Assembly: GCF_014058705.1 (NCBI RefSeq)
Contig: NZ_CP059692.1
Coordinates: 2,795,001-2,859,000 of the forward strand
DNA from: Aureimonas mangrovi
GTDB lineage: Bacteria > Pseudomonadota > Alphaproteobacteria > Rhizobiales > Rhizobiaceae
Reading direction: 5' to 3'
DNA length: 64,000 nt
Positions 9,209 to 17,428 of the stretch are shown here, one piece after another. Position 1 is the stretch's first letter. Every line of letters starts with the position of its first letter. A program made the position numbers and the translations under genes. The notes beneath the pieces are model-generated. The model made no database searches and was not told the origin of the DNA. It saw only the letters and a list, made by a program, of their open reading frames with translations.

Positions 9209-10197
9209 AGGCGACGCATGCGGACCGAGAAGAGATCGATGTCGGGCCCGTCCGCCGAGAGGCCGGGTCCAATGGCGAGGTTGGCCGGCGCTTCGGCGCC
9301 CTCCGGCACGGTTACGTCGAAGACAAAGGCCTCCTCGTGCATCGTGGTGAGAAAGCGCTGGCGCTCGCAGACATTGGCGTCCGAGAAGACGCATCGCACG
9401 GAGAACTCGCGCGCGTCGTCGTCGGGGGAGCCCGCGACGACCTCGATGCGCACGTCGGCGCCAGCGAGATCGCGTGCGAGCCCGGCGCCAAGGTCGAGGA
9501 CGATCTCGCCCTCGGAGCCCTGCGGGCCTGCAAGGCGAACGGCCTGACGGCCCTGGGCATCGACCTCCTCGATGCGCCCGCCGGAGGGGGCTGCGAGGCG
9601 CTGGAGATCCGTGCCGTCGAAGACGTTGATCCAGTCGAGCGGCGGCGGCGCCGCCTCGCCGACGGCGGGGGTGAGCGAAGCCGTCTCGTCGGCCTGCGAA
9701 TCGCTGCCGTCGGCCAGAAACCAGTAGAGCGCGGCGGCGAGCACGAGAACGGCGAAAATGACCGCGATCAGCGCCGGCAGGCGGTTTGCGCGGCGTGTGC
9801 GGGCGCGGCCGGCGCCGGGCGTCCAGACCTCTTCCTGCACCGGCTCGCCCTCCTGCGGAACAGCGGCAGGGGCCGCATAGCTGCCGGGCGCGCGCGCCCC
9901 GGAGGGCTGGATGCTCGAATGCGGATCCGCCGGCTCGTAACGCGCCGGTTCGCTGGCGTCGGCCCGCTCGCCGTCGAAGGTCGCCGCAGGCGCGCCGGAA
10001 TATTCCGCCTCCACCCTCTGCATCGTCTCGTAGAGGCGCATGCGCTCGGCGTAGGCGCGTTCCTCGTCGAGGCCCCTCGCCTCGATCATGCGCTCGATGG
10101 CGCGCTGGGAGGCCTCATAAATGGATTGCCGGAACGCTGGATCTTGCGCATCGCCTCCACCCAAGGCGCGTCGCAGGCTCTCTTCGATGCCGTCCAT
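9205..10197 (-). CDS. Single-pass membrane protein of unknown function upstream of phoR
   Basis: I do not recognise a named family. The 330-residue protein has a charged, helical N-terminal region (to about residue 70), a Pro/Ala-rich linker, one transmembrane helix (about 139-162), and a C-terminal domain of about 165 residues. The orientation looks N-in/C-out, because RARTRRANR precedes the helix. The start at 10197 has GGAAAGAG upstream; in-frame starts at 10215 and 10239 are alternatives. The stop overlaps the phoR GTG (GTGA), so the two are coupled. A role in Pho signalling or envelope sensing is plausible from position only. Confidence 0.7.
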   Translation of the reverse strand: MDGIEESLRRALGGGDAQDPAFRQSIYEASQRAIERMIEARGLDEERAYAERMRLYETMQRVEAEYSGAPAATFDGERADASEPARYEPADPHSSIQPSGARAPGSYAAPAAVPQEGEPVQEEVWTPGAGRARTRRANRLPALIAVIFAVLVLAAALYWFLADGSDSQADETASLTPAVGEAAPPPLDWINVFDGTDLQRLAAPSGGRIEEVDAQGRQAVRLAGPQGSEGEIVLDLGAGLARDLAGADVRIEVVAGSPDDDAREFSVRCVFSDANVCERQRFLTTMHEEAFVFDVTVPEGAEAPANLAIGPGLSADGPDIDLFSVRMRRL

Positions 10198-10369
10198 CAA
10201 GCTCTTTCCGTCCATTGGCGCCCGAAGGCGAAAGGGCATCCCTTCTGCCCTGTGGATGTGGAGCGAAACTTAGCAAAGGCCATGGAGGCCCGATAGCGCC
10301 ACCGGCGCGCCTTTACTTCGCGACGCGGAGCACAATCTGATTTTGCCGCCCCTCCACTCCCGAGGCCCC

Positions 10370-12226
10370 ATGCCGAACGCTCTTCCCAAGCCGCGCAATC
10401 CGATCGACCAGCACGGGGTCATCGGCGACATGCGAACGCTGGCGCTGGTCACGCCGGACGGGCGGATCGACTTCTTCTCCTATCCTGAGATCGATTCGCC
10501 GACGCTTTTCGCCAGCCTTCTCGACGAGGAAAAGGGGGGAGAATTCCGCCTCTGGATGGATGCCGACCAAGCCAAGCTCAAGCAGATATACCTTCCCGAC
10601 ACCAACATCCTGCTCAACCGTTTTCTCACCGACGGGCAGATCGGCGAGGTGACCGAGTTTATGCCGCTCGACGGCTCGGGGCGCATCATCCGCCGTGCAC
10701 GCGCCATCGTCGGCAGCGTCGACTTTCTCCTCAAGATCACGCCGGCGCCCGACTACGCGCGCCAGACGCCGCGCTACGACCCGGTCGACGGCGGCGGGGT
10801 CAAGGTATCCTGGGGCGATGGAGACGATGCGGTTTACTTCTACGCCTCGGCGCCGGTGGAGATCGGCGAGAACGGGATCGGAGCCCGAATCCGGCTGAAG
10901 GAAGACGAAACCTGCCATGTCGTGATGTGCCCAGGTCGCGCGGAGGTGCCCAAGATCGACGAGAACTACGTCGCCGAGGCTTTCCGCCAGACGAGCGACT
11001 TCTGGCACAACTGGGTTCGGCGCGGCACCTACCCGACCTACTGGCGCGAACTCGTGGTGCGCTCCGCACTGACGTTGAAGCTGCTCACCTCGTCCAAGCA
11101 CGGCTCGATTGCGGCGGCCGCGACCTTCGGTCTGCCCGAGACGCCGGGCGGAGAGCGCAACTGGGACTACCGCTTCTGCTGGGTGCGCGATTCCGCCTTC
11201 ACGCTCTACGCGCTCTCGCGCCTCAACTATTACGACGAGGCCGAGGCCTTCATGCACTTCCTGATGGAGCGTGCGGTCGAAAGGGCCCCGCACCTCCAGA
11301 TCATGTACAAGATGGACGGTCAGGGCGAGCCGGTCGAGAGCGAGCTCGATCACCTCTCCGGCTATATGGCCTCTCGGCCCGTGCGCATCGGCAACGGTGC
11401 CTTCGACCAGCGCCAGATGGACATCTACGGCGAGCTTCTGGATTCCATCTACATTTCGACCCGCGCCCGCGGCAAACCGTCCTATTCGGTCTGGACCAGG
11501 ATCTCGGGGATCGTCGACTGGCTCTGCGACAACTGGCGCCTGCCCGATCGCGGCATATGGGAGAGCCGGGGCGAGGATCGGGAGTATCTTTCGTCGCGGC
11601 TGATGTCCTGGGTCGCGCTCGACCGTGGCATGAGGATCGCCGCGCGCCACTCGCTGCCTGCCGACATCGTGCGGTGGCGCGTCGAGCGCGACAGGATCCA
11701 GAAGTCGATCGTGGAGGAATTCTGGAACGAGGAGGTCGGCGCCTTCACGCAGGTCAAGGGTGGTACAGGACTCGATGCCGTCGTTCTCCTGATGCCGCTC
11801 GTGCGCTTCATCAACCCGCGCGATCCGATGTGGACGTCGACGCTGCGTGCCGTGCGCCGCGAACTCGTCCACGACTGCCTCGTCATGCGCTACCACAACA
11901 CCGACGAGAACCCCGACGGCCTGGAGGGCGAGGAAGGCGCGTTCACCATCTGCTCGTTCTGGTACATCGAGGCCTTGGCGCGCACCGGCTATACGGCAGA
12001 AGCGCGCCTTCTGTTCGAGAAGCTCCATGCCTACGCCAACCATCTCGGCCTCTACTCCGAAGAACTCTCCAAGTCCGGAGAGCATCTCGGCAATTTCCCG
12101 CAGGCCCTCACGCATCTGTCGCTGATCTCAGCGGCGATATGGCTCGATCGCGCGCTGAATGGCGACCGGCAGGACCCGACCAATGCGACCTACGGCATTC
12201 TGGAGGATCCCGATGGCATCACCTGA
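10370..12226 (+). CDS. Glycoside hydrolase family 15 protein (glucosidase/trehalase-like)
   Basis: This 618-residue protein has the N-terminal beta-sandwich of prokaryotic GH15 (NPIDQHGVIGDMRTLALVTP onward) and an (alpha/alpha)6 catalytic domain with the hallmark ERNWDYRFCWVRDSAF. Two acidic motifs fit the inverting mechanism: WESRGE (E398) and EGEEGAF (E521/E522). GH15 enzymes of this type release glucose from alpha-glucans or trehalose; the substrate cannot be read from sequence. There is no signal peptide, so it should be cytoplasmic. The ATG at 10370 has GAGG upstream; a TTG 27 bp earlier is possible. It overlaps a glucose dehydrogenase gene by 14 bp, which supports glucose as product. 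Confidence 0.88.
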   Translation: MPNALPKPRNPIDQHGVIGDMRTLALVTPDGRIDFFSYPEIDSPTLFASLLDEEKGGEFRLWMDADQAKLKQIYLPDTNILLNRFLTDGQIGEVTEFMPLDGSGRIIRRARAIVGSVDFLLKITPAPDYARQTPRYDPVDGGGVKVSWGDGDDAVYFYASAPVEIGENGIGARIRLKEDETCHVVMCPGRAEVPKIDENYVAEAFRQTSDFWHNWVRRGTYPTYWRELVVRSALTLKLLTSSKHGSIAAAATFGLPETPGGERNWDYRFCWVRDSAFTLYALSRLNYYDEAEAFMHFLMERAVERAPHLQIMYKMDGQGEPVESELDHLSGYMASRPVRIGNGAFDQRQMDIYGELLDSIYISTRARGKPSYSVWTRISGIVDWLCDNWRLPDRGIWESRGEDREYLSSRLMSWVALDRGMRIAARHSLPADIVRWRVERDRIQKSIVEEFWNEEVGAFTQVKGGTGLDAVVLLMPLVRFINPRDPMWTSTLRAVRRELVHDCLVMRYHNTDENPDGLEGEEGAFTICSFWYIEALARTGYTAEARLLFEKLHAYANHLGLYSEELSKSGEHLGNFPQALTHLSLISAAIWLDRALNGDRQDPTNATYGILEDPDGIT

Positions 12227-13019
12227 TCTTCTCTCGCTCGCAGGCCAGCGCGCACTCGTCACGGGCGCGGCAACGGGTATCGGCAAGGGCATCGTGGAGG
12301 CGCTCGCCAAGGCCGGAGCGGACGTCGCCCTCAACTATCGGAGCCACGGCGAGGAGGCCGAGAAGCTCGCACGCACCGTCGAGGCGATGGGGGGCAAGGC
12401 CGTCGCCCTCCAGGCGGACGTTTCGAAGGAGGCCGAGGTGATCTCGCTCTTCGACGCTGCCGAACGCGACCTCGGCCCGATCGACATCGTGGTTTCCAAC
12501 GCCGGCCTCCAGCGTGACGCGAAGATCGCGGACATGACGCTGGAGGACTGGAACACGGTGATCGAGGTGAACCTCACCGGCTCGTTCCTCATCGGACGTG
12601 AGGCGATCCGCCGCTTCCGAGGGAAAGGCATGGGCCAGAGCCGCTCGCTCGGCAAGCTCGTCTTCAACTCATCCGTCCACCAGCGCATCCCCTGGGCCTT
12701 CCACGCCAATTACGCGGCGTCGAAGGGCGGCCTGAAGCTCCTGATGGAATCTCTCGCGCAGGAGGTCGCGCCGGAGCGCATCCGTGTCAACGCCATCGGT
12801 CCTGGCGCGATCGCGACCGCGATCAACGCCGCCGAACGCGAGGGCGACGGTGAGAAGGAGATGCTGAAGCTGATCCCCTACGGGCGCATCGGCGAGCCGG
12901 AGGATATCGGGCGCTGCGTGGCATGGCTGGTTTCGGACGCCGCCGACTACGTCGTCGGTCAGACGATTTTCATCGACGGAGCGATGACTCTCTATCCGGA
13001 GTTTCGCGGCAACGGATGA
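12213..13019 (+). CDS. gdh: SDR-family glucose 1-dehydrogenase
   Basis: This 268-residue short-chain dehydrogenase has the TGAATGIG dinucleotide motif (17-24), the NAG motif (96-98), catalytic Ser153/154, Tyr167 and Lys171 in YAASK. The C-terminus (GQTIFIDGAMTLYPEF) and the segments SSVHQRIPW and NAIGPGAIATAINA closely follow Bacillus-type glucose 1-dehydrogenases, which oxidise beta-D-glucose to gluconolactone with NAD(P)+. The ATG has GGAGG 6 bp upstream inside the GH15 gene. The pair would convert a glucoside to glucose and then gluconate. Other SDR substrates cannot be excluded. Confidence 0.82.
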   Translation: MASPDLLSLAGQRALVTGAATGIGKGIVEALAKAGADVALNYRSHGEEAEKLARTVEAMGGKAVALQADVSKEAEVISLFDAAERDLGPIDIVVSNAGLQRDAKIADMTLEDWNTVIEVNLTGSFLIGREAIRRFRGKGMGQSRSLGKLVFNSSVHQRIPWAFHANYAASKGGLKLLMESLAQEVAPERIRVNAIGPGAIATAINAAEREGDGEKEMLKLIPYGRIGEPEDIGRCVAWLVSDAADYVVGQTIFIDGAMTLYPEFRGNG

Positions 13020-13036
13020 GCGCCGGCGCCGGAACG

Positions 13037-13066
13037 AAAAAAGGGCGCCGCGCGGCGCCCTTTTTT
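13037..13066. terminator. Symmetric bidirectional terminator
   Basis: A GGGCGCCG/CGGCGCCC stem is flanked by A6 and T6, giving a 14-bp palindrome around a 2-nt centre. It lies between the convergent glucose dehydrogenase and trcR genes. Confidence 0.88.
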
Positions 13067-13087
13067 CAACCCATGCGCTGACTCCCG

Positions 13088-13789
13088 TCAGCGGGTTTCT
13101 TCGTCGCTCTCGTCCTCGTTCTCCGTGCTGCGCATGGAGGTGAGCTTGGCGAAGACGGCCGCCGCGTCCAGCTCGTCCTCCTCGCCGCGCGGGGCGCTGC
13201 GATAGTTCTGCGTCTGTGCAGCCGAGAGCAGGCGCTCTTCCTCGGCCGCCTCTTCCGGGCGCGGCATCCCGCGCGAAGCCTTTTCGACCTCGAGGTCGAG
13301 ATCGATCTGCGAGCAGAGGCCCAGCGTCACCGGGTCCATCGGGGTCAGGTTCGCCGAGTTCCAGTGCGTGCGCTCGCGGATCTGCTCGATCGTGTTCTTC
13401 GTCGTGCCGACGAGGCGCGAAATCTGCGGATCCTTCAGCTCGGGATGGTTGCGCACCAGCCAGAGAATGGCATTCGGCCGGTCCTGACGCTTGGAAACGG
13501 GCGTGTAGCGCGGCCCCTTGCGCTTGGCCTCCGGCACGCGAACCTTCGGCGGCGCGAGCTTCAGGCGATAGTTCTCGTCGTTCTCGCCTCGCACGATCTC
13601 GTCGCGTGTGAGCTGGCCGGTGATGATCGGGTCCATGCCCTTGATGCCCTGCGCCGATTCGCCGTCGGCGATCGCCTTCACCTCGAGCGGATGCAGCGTG
13701 CAGAACTCGGCGATCTGGTCGAACGACAGAGCCGTGTTGTCGACGAGCCAGACCGCGGTCGCCTTGGGCATCAGGAGCTGCTGAGCCAT
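13088..13789 (-). CDS. trcR: Cell-cycle transcriptional regulator TrcR (DUF1013)
   Basis: This 233-residue DUF1013 protein is the TrcR family described in Caulobacter-related bacteria as a cell-cycle-linked transcription factor. It has two helical DNA-binding-like blocks, KATAVWLVDNTALSFDQIAEF near the N-terminus and DRPNAILWLVRNHPELKDPQISRLVGTTKNTIEQIR in the middle, then an acidic tail (EDESDEETR). The ATG at 13789 (MAQQLLMPK) is the conserved start and has AGGAG 11 bp upstream; the frame continues 18 codons upstream without conserved sequence. It is convergent with gdh, with a shared terminator. Confidence 0.88.
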   Translation of the reverse strand: MAQQLLMPKATAVWLVDNTALSFDQIAEFCTLHPLEVKAIADGESAQGIKGMDPIITGQLTRDEIVRGENDENYRLKLAPPKVRVPEAKRKGPRYTPVSKRQDRPNAILWLVRNHPELKDPQISRLVGTTKNTIEQIRERTHWNSANLTPMDPVTLGLCSQIDLDLEVEKASRGMPRPEEAAEEERLLSAAQTQNYRSAPRGEEDELDAAAVFAKLTSMRSTENEDESDEETR

Positions 13790-13916
13790 GGATATAGGTC
13801 TCCTGTTCGCCCGCTCGGCAGAGCGGGCCGTGGACGTTGCCACATTCTCGAGAATTCGCCGGGACTATAGGCACTGGGCGAAGGCTTCGCAAGGAAAGCC
13901 CGCACCGCATGCCGCA

Positions 13917-14912
13917 TTATCCGGCAGCGCGCCCCTTCGCCGTCGTCAGCATGATCTTGCCGACATGATCGGCGTCCATCGCGCGATGCGCCTCCGCCGC
14001 CTCCTCGAGCGGCAGGACGAGATCGATCAGCGGCGCGACCTTGCGCTGTTCCAGGAGCGGCCACACCCGTTCGACGACCTCGCGCGCCAGAGCGCCTTTG
14101 AAGTCGAGGCCGCGTGGCCGCAGCGTCGAACCCGTAAGCGTGAGGCGCTTGCGCATGACGAGACCGGCGTTGATCTCCACCTTGTGGCCCTTCATCGTCG
14201 CGATCTGCACGATGCGCCCGTCATCGGCCGCCGCCACGATGTTACGGCCGACATACTCCCCGCCGACCATGTCGAGGATCACGTCGGCACCGCGCCCGCC
14301 GGTGTGTTCGCGCACCGCTTCCACGAAATCCGCCTCACGGTAGTTGACGGCGAGTTCGGCGCCGAGGTCTCGCGCCACCTTCGCCTTGTCGGCGCTGCCG
14401 ACCGTCGTGATGGCGCGTGCCCCCGTCGCGACGGCGAGCTGGATCGCCGTCGTCCCGATGCCGGACGTGCCACCGTGTACGAGAAGCGTTTCGCCCGCCT
14501 TCAGCGCGCCGCGCTGGAAGACGTTGTGCCAGACGGTCATGAAGGTCTCGGGAACGGCCGCCGCCTCGACGAAGGAATAGCCCTGCGGCACCGGCATGAC
14601 CGTCTCCTGCGGCGCGGCGGCGTATTCGGCATAGCCGCCACCCGCCAGAAGCGCCGTCACACGGTCTCCCACCTTCCACCGCGTGACGCCCGCGCCCGCC
14701 TCGACGACGACGCCCGCGACCTCGAGGCCCGGCCAGTGCGGGGCACCGGCCGGGGGCGGATACAGACCGGCGCGTTGCATGACGTCCGGCCGGTTGACGC
14801 CGGCGGCGTGGACTTCGATCAGGACCTCGCCGGGCGCGGGCTGCGGGCGAGGCATGGTCTGAGGCTTCAGCACCTCCGGCCCGCCAGCCGTCTCGATTGC
14901 GATCGCCTGCAT
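13917..14912 (-). CDS. NAD(P)H:quinone oxidoreductase (PIG3-like MDR family)
   Basis: This 331-residue zinc-free medium-chain dehydrogenase is of the PIG3/TIGR02824 type. It has the GroES-like N-terminal domain with AGVNRPDVMQRAG, the nucleotide-binding motif GGTSGIGTTAIQLA, and the C-terminal VMRKRLTLTGSTLRPR segment typical of this group. It lacks the Cys and His zinc ligands of alcohol dehydrogenases. It probably reduces quinones with NADPH; the physiological substrate is unknown. The ATG at 14912 gives the normal family length, and an in-frame GTG at 14957 would add an unconserved extension. It lies 127 bp upstream of trcR on the same strand. Confidence 0.85.
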   Translation of the reverse strand: MQAIAIETAGGPEVLKPQTMPRPQPAPGEVLIEVHAAGVNRPDVMQRAGLYPPPAGAPHWPGLEVAGVVVEAGAGVTRWKVGDRVTALLAGGGYAEYAAAPQETVMPVPQGYSFVEAAAVPETFMTVWHNVFQRGALKAGETLLVHGGTSGIGTTAIQLAVATGARAITTVGSADKAKVARDLGAELAVNYREADFVEAVREHTGGRGADVILDMVGGEYVGRNIVAAADDGRIVQIATMKGHKVEINAGLVMRKRLTLTGSTLRPRGLDFKGALAREVVERVWPLLEQRKVAPLIDLVLPLEEAAEAHRAMDADHVGKIMLTTAKGRAAG

Positions 14913-15017
14913 CACCTGTCCGTTGCTCAATGCCGTGTCCTCTTCTGCTCGTCGCACTCATAAGGTAGACGCGTGGTGAATATTGCGAGGGAGCGTCAAC
15001 GCTTCGTTAAGCATCCG

Positions 15018-15125
15018 CAGCGTAAGCTCTGCCCATCCAGTTTTTGGATGAGCGCCTCGCTGCGAGGTGTTCGACGCCTCCCTGTTGAACTTCACAGAGC
15101 CGCCCATGTGCGGCTCTCTTTTTTT
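15018..15125 (+). ncRNA. Candidate small RNA with an anti-Shine-Dalgarno loop
   Basis: The interval between the oxidoreductase and rcdA has no gene on the plus strand but ends in a strong intrinsic terminator. Three hairpins precede it: 15034-15050 (CATCCA/TGGATG), 15053-15069 (CCTCG/CGAGG core) and 15069-15090 (GTTCGAC/GTTGAAC, one mismatch) with loop GCCTCCCT exposing CCTCCC at 15077-15082. CCUCC-bearing loops are a feature of alphaproteobacterial trans-acting sRNAs such as the cuckoo and alpha-r14 types; I do not claim membership. The 5' end is a guess from TTGCGA (14983-14988), N17, GTTAAG (15006-15011), a weak promoter. Nothing else is seen in 14913-15303. Confidence 0.5.
15096..15125 (+). 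terminator. Intrinsic terminator of the candidate small RNA
   Basis: AGAGCCGC (15096-15103) pairs with GCGGCTCT (15110-15117) around a 6-nt loop and is followed by C and seven T residues. It is on the plus strand and upstream of rcdA, so it must end a transcript that starts in this interval or regulate the rcdA leader. Confidence 0.85.
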
Positions 15126-15303
15126 GGCGCCCCCGGCGGCACGGGCTCTTGCTCCGAAAGATGAAGGGCGGTTAACCAAACCGCGCGCCCTTGCTTGCCT
15201 CCGGCTCACGATCGGCCCACTTTCAGCGCGCCGGCCGAGAGCGGAACGATTCCGCGTCGCGAGCCGATTGCAACCTTGTGAAGCCAAGCCGGTTCTCGCC
15301 ACC

Positions 15304-15828
15304 ATGACGACCATCTCATCCGAAACCGTTTCGCGAGCCGAGACGATCCGTCTCGCCGAACGGCTGGCATTCTCGCAATCGTTCCAGCCGATCTTCAACG
15401 AGGGGATGGGACTGGTCGACGAAACGGCGGCCTATCTCGACGGAGACGGACGACGCGAGGTGAAGGGGCTGACCAAGGCGGCCTCGACGCTCTACGCGGC
15501 CGAATCCATGCGTCTGACGACCCGCCTGATGCAGATCGCGTCTTGGCTCCTTTTGCAGCGCGCGGCCAATCAGGGTGACATGTCGCGCGCGCAGGTCGAG
15601 GCCGAGAAAGTGAAGGTTCGGCTGGAAGGGATCGGCAGCGGTCGCGAGCTTCCGGCCTTCGGTGATCTGCCCGAGACATTCCGCGATCTCGTGGAGCGGG
15701 CGATCCAGCTCGAAACGCGTATCTCGATGCTCGACCGCGAAATCTACGGGCGAGAAGAGGAGCCGCGCGAGGGGCGCAACCCCGTGGCCGAGCAGATCGA
15801 CCTCCTGCGCACCGCCTTTGCGGTCTGA
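15304..15828 (+). CDS. rcdA: RcdA/DUF1465 family protein (regulator of CtrA degradation)
   Basis: This 174-residue protein belongs to DUF1465, the family of Caulobacter RcdA. It is all-helical, with the segment RLAERLAFSQSFQPIFNEGMGLVDETAAYLDGDGR characteristic of the family and C-terminal VAEQIDLLRTAF. RcdA is an adaptor that helps deliver the master regulator CtrA and other substrates to ClpXP. The ATG at 15304 starts the conserved region but lacks a strong Shine-Dalgarno; the frame is open upstream. One GANTC (15248-15252) lies 50 bp before the start. A GNAT gene follows after 11 bp. Confidence 0.85.
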   Translation: MTTISSETVSRAETIRLAERLAFSQSFQPIFNEGMGLVDETAAYLDGDGRREVKGLTKAASTLYAAESMRLTTRLMQIASWLLLQRAANQGDMSRAQVEAEKVKVRLEGIGSGRELPAFGDLPETFRDLVERAIQLETRISMLDREIYGREEEPREGRNPVAEQIDLLRTAFAV

Positions 15829-15839
15829 ACCCGCGTCCC

Positions 15840-16322
15840 ATGCAGATCAGACTGGCCGAAACGCAAGACGATGACGCGGTCTGGGCGATCGTGGGCCCCG
15901 TCCTTCGGGCGGGAGAGACCTATTCGCTGGACCGCGACATGAGTCGCGAAGATGCCCTCGCCTATTGGACGGGCCCCGACCGCGAGACCTTCGTCGCCGA
16001 GGACGATGGCGAGATCCTCGGTACCTACTACATCCGTGCCAATCAGGCCGGCGGCGGCCGCCATGTGTGCAATTGCGGCTACATGACGAGCGAGGGCGCG
16101 GCCGGGCGTGGCGTCGCCCGGGCCATGCACGCCCATTCGATCGAACGCGCGCGCCAGACCGGCTTCCGGGCAATGCAGTTCAACTTCGTCGTGAGCACCA
16201 ACGAGCGCGCGGTGCGGCTGTGGGAATCGCTCGGCCACGCGGTCGTCGGCCGCCTGCCCGGCGCCTTCGAGCATCCGACGCGCGGCTTCGTCGACGCCCT
16301 GGTGATGTACCGCACGCTTTAA
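15840..16322 (+). CDS. GNAT family N-acetyltransferase
   Basis: This 160-residue single-domain GNAT acetyltransferase shows the acetyl-CoA pyrophosphate-binding loop as EGAAGRGVARAM (motif A) and the C-terminal STNERAVRLWESLGHAVVGRLPGAF segment (motif B) common to phosphinothricin-type and amine acetyltransferases. The acceptor substrate is unknown. It starts 11 bp after rcdA and is probably cotranscribed. Its TAA overlaps the stop codon of the convergent regulator gene. Confidence 0.85.
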   Translation: MQIRLAETQDDDAVWAIVGPVLRAGETYSLDRDMSREDALAYWTGPDRETFVAEDDGEILGTYYIRANQAGGGRHVCNCGYMTSEGAAGRGVARAMHAHSIERARQTGFRAMQFNFVVSTNERAVRLWESLGHAVVGRLPGAFEHPTRGFVDALVMYRTL

Positions 16323-17320
16323 CGGACCGCGATGCCGAAGCGCTGGCGGAAGGTCGCGGGCGTCAGCCCCGTTATTCTCTGGAACGTCTTGCGGAACGCC
16401 GCCGGGTCCGAATAGCCGACCTGCCACGCGATCCGGTCCACAGGCTGGCGCGTCAGTTCCAGCGCCTCGCGCGCCTTGGCGATGCGCACCTCCTGGACGT
16501 AGTCGATCGGGCGCAGGCCCGTCGCCTTCACGAAGCGGCGCAGGAAGGTTCGCTCCGTCAGTCCGGCCGAGGCGGCGAGCTCGGCGACGCTCGCGCCCTT
16601 GCCGCCATCCGCGTGGATGCGATGCTGGGCGCGCCGCACGGCTTCGTCGGAATGGTCGAGCCTCGGTACGAACTCGCCGAAGGGGCGCTGCGAGCGCCTT
16701 GGCGGGTCGATCAGGAGGAAGCGCGCGGTCGCCAGCATCACGCTCGGCCCCAGAAGCCGCTCGACGAGCGTCAGGCCGAGATCCGTCCACGCAAGGATGC
16801 CGCCTGCCGTCATGATGTCTCCCTCGTCGACGACGAGGTTTTCCGCCGCCAGTTCGATCGTGGGGAAGCGCGCCGCCAGTTCGCTCGCGAAGGCCCAATG
16901 CGTGGTCGCGCGACGGCCGTCGATGAGGCCGGTCTCCGCGAGCACGAAGGCACCGGCGCAGACCGAGCAGAGCGTGCTGCCTTGGGCATGGCGCTCGCTC
17001 ATCCACGCCGCCGCGGCGGGCATGGGGCGCATGTTCTTCGGCGATATGATGCTCGGCGGCGCGATGACATGGCTGAGGCGATGCGGCAGGCCGGGATGGC
17101 TGTCATAGACGCAGGAAACCTTCCCTTCGTCCTCGTCCGCGCGCCAGTGCGAAACGCGCATGAATGGCGGCGCGATATCGGCTGTCTCCAGTGCCTCAAT
17201 CCGCTCCGTGCTCTCGTTGGCGATACGGAAGAGATCCGTCAGCCCGTGGACAGCCGCGAGTTGGCAGTCGGGATAGATGAGGAGGCCGATTTCCGCGACC
17301 GGGACACCGGGTTTCTCCAT
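16319..17320 (-). CDS. GlxA-type transcriptional regulator (DJ-1/PfpI domain plus AraC HTH)
   Basis: This 333-residue regulator has an N-terminal DJ-1/PfpI amidase-like domain (about 5-190; nucleophile-elbow region SVCAGAFVLAETGLIDGRRATTHW) and a C-terminal AraC double helix-turn-helix (about 225-330; LTERTFLRRFVKATGLRPIDYVQEVRIAKAREAL). GlxA-family members commonly control nitrogen-compound or catabolic genes; the ligand here is unknown. It is divergent from the adjacent alpha/beta hydrolase gene (109 bp between the assigned starts), which is a likely target. Its stop overlaps the GNAT stop by 4 bp, so the two are tail to tail. Confidence 0.88.
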   Translation of the reverse strand: MEKPGVPVAEIGLLIYPDCQLAAVHGLTDLFRIANESTERIEALETADIAPPFMRVSHWRADEDEGKVSCVYDSHPGLPHRLSHVIAPPSIISPKNMRPMPAAAAWMSERHAQGSTLCSVCAGAFVLAETGLIDGRRATTHWAFASELAARFPTIELAAENLVVDEGDIMTAGGILAWTDLGLTLVERLLGPSVMLATARFLLIDPPRRSQRPFGEFVPRLDHSDEAVRRAQHRIHADGGKGASVAELAASAGLTERTFLRRFVKATGLRPIDYVQEVRIAKAREALELTRQPVDRIAWQVGYSDPAAFRKTFQRITGLTPATFRQRFGIAVR

Positions 17321-17428
17321 CTGTCCGCTCCGCCTCGTACTATGTCGGTTCCGCCACGTCCGTTCGTATCAGCGGCCGCCTATCTCGTCCATGCAACCAG
17401 CGAACCTCGGGAAGAAGGACAGAGGGCA

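Noticed and set aside
10313-12115. 600-codon open frame antisense to the GH15 gene
   Set aside because: It arises from GC-rich codon bias opposite a well-supported enzyme gene and shows no recognisable domain.
14995-15185. CtrA binding boxes (TTAA-N7-TTAA) near rcdA
   Set aside because: Half sites such as GTTAAG and GTTAACC occur, but no second half at the required spacing.
15965-17428. Very long open plus-strand frame running into the alpha/beta hydrolase gene
   Set aside because: The sequence is the complement and frame shadow of the GNAT and GlxA-type regulator genes, Arg/His-rich without any family match. Only the part from 17429 has a start signal and homology.
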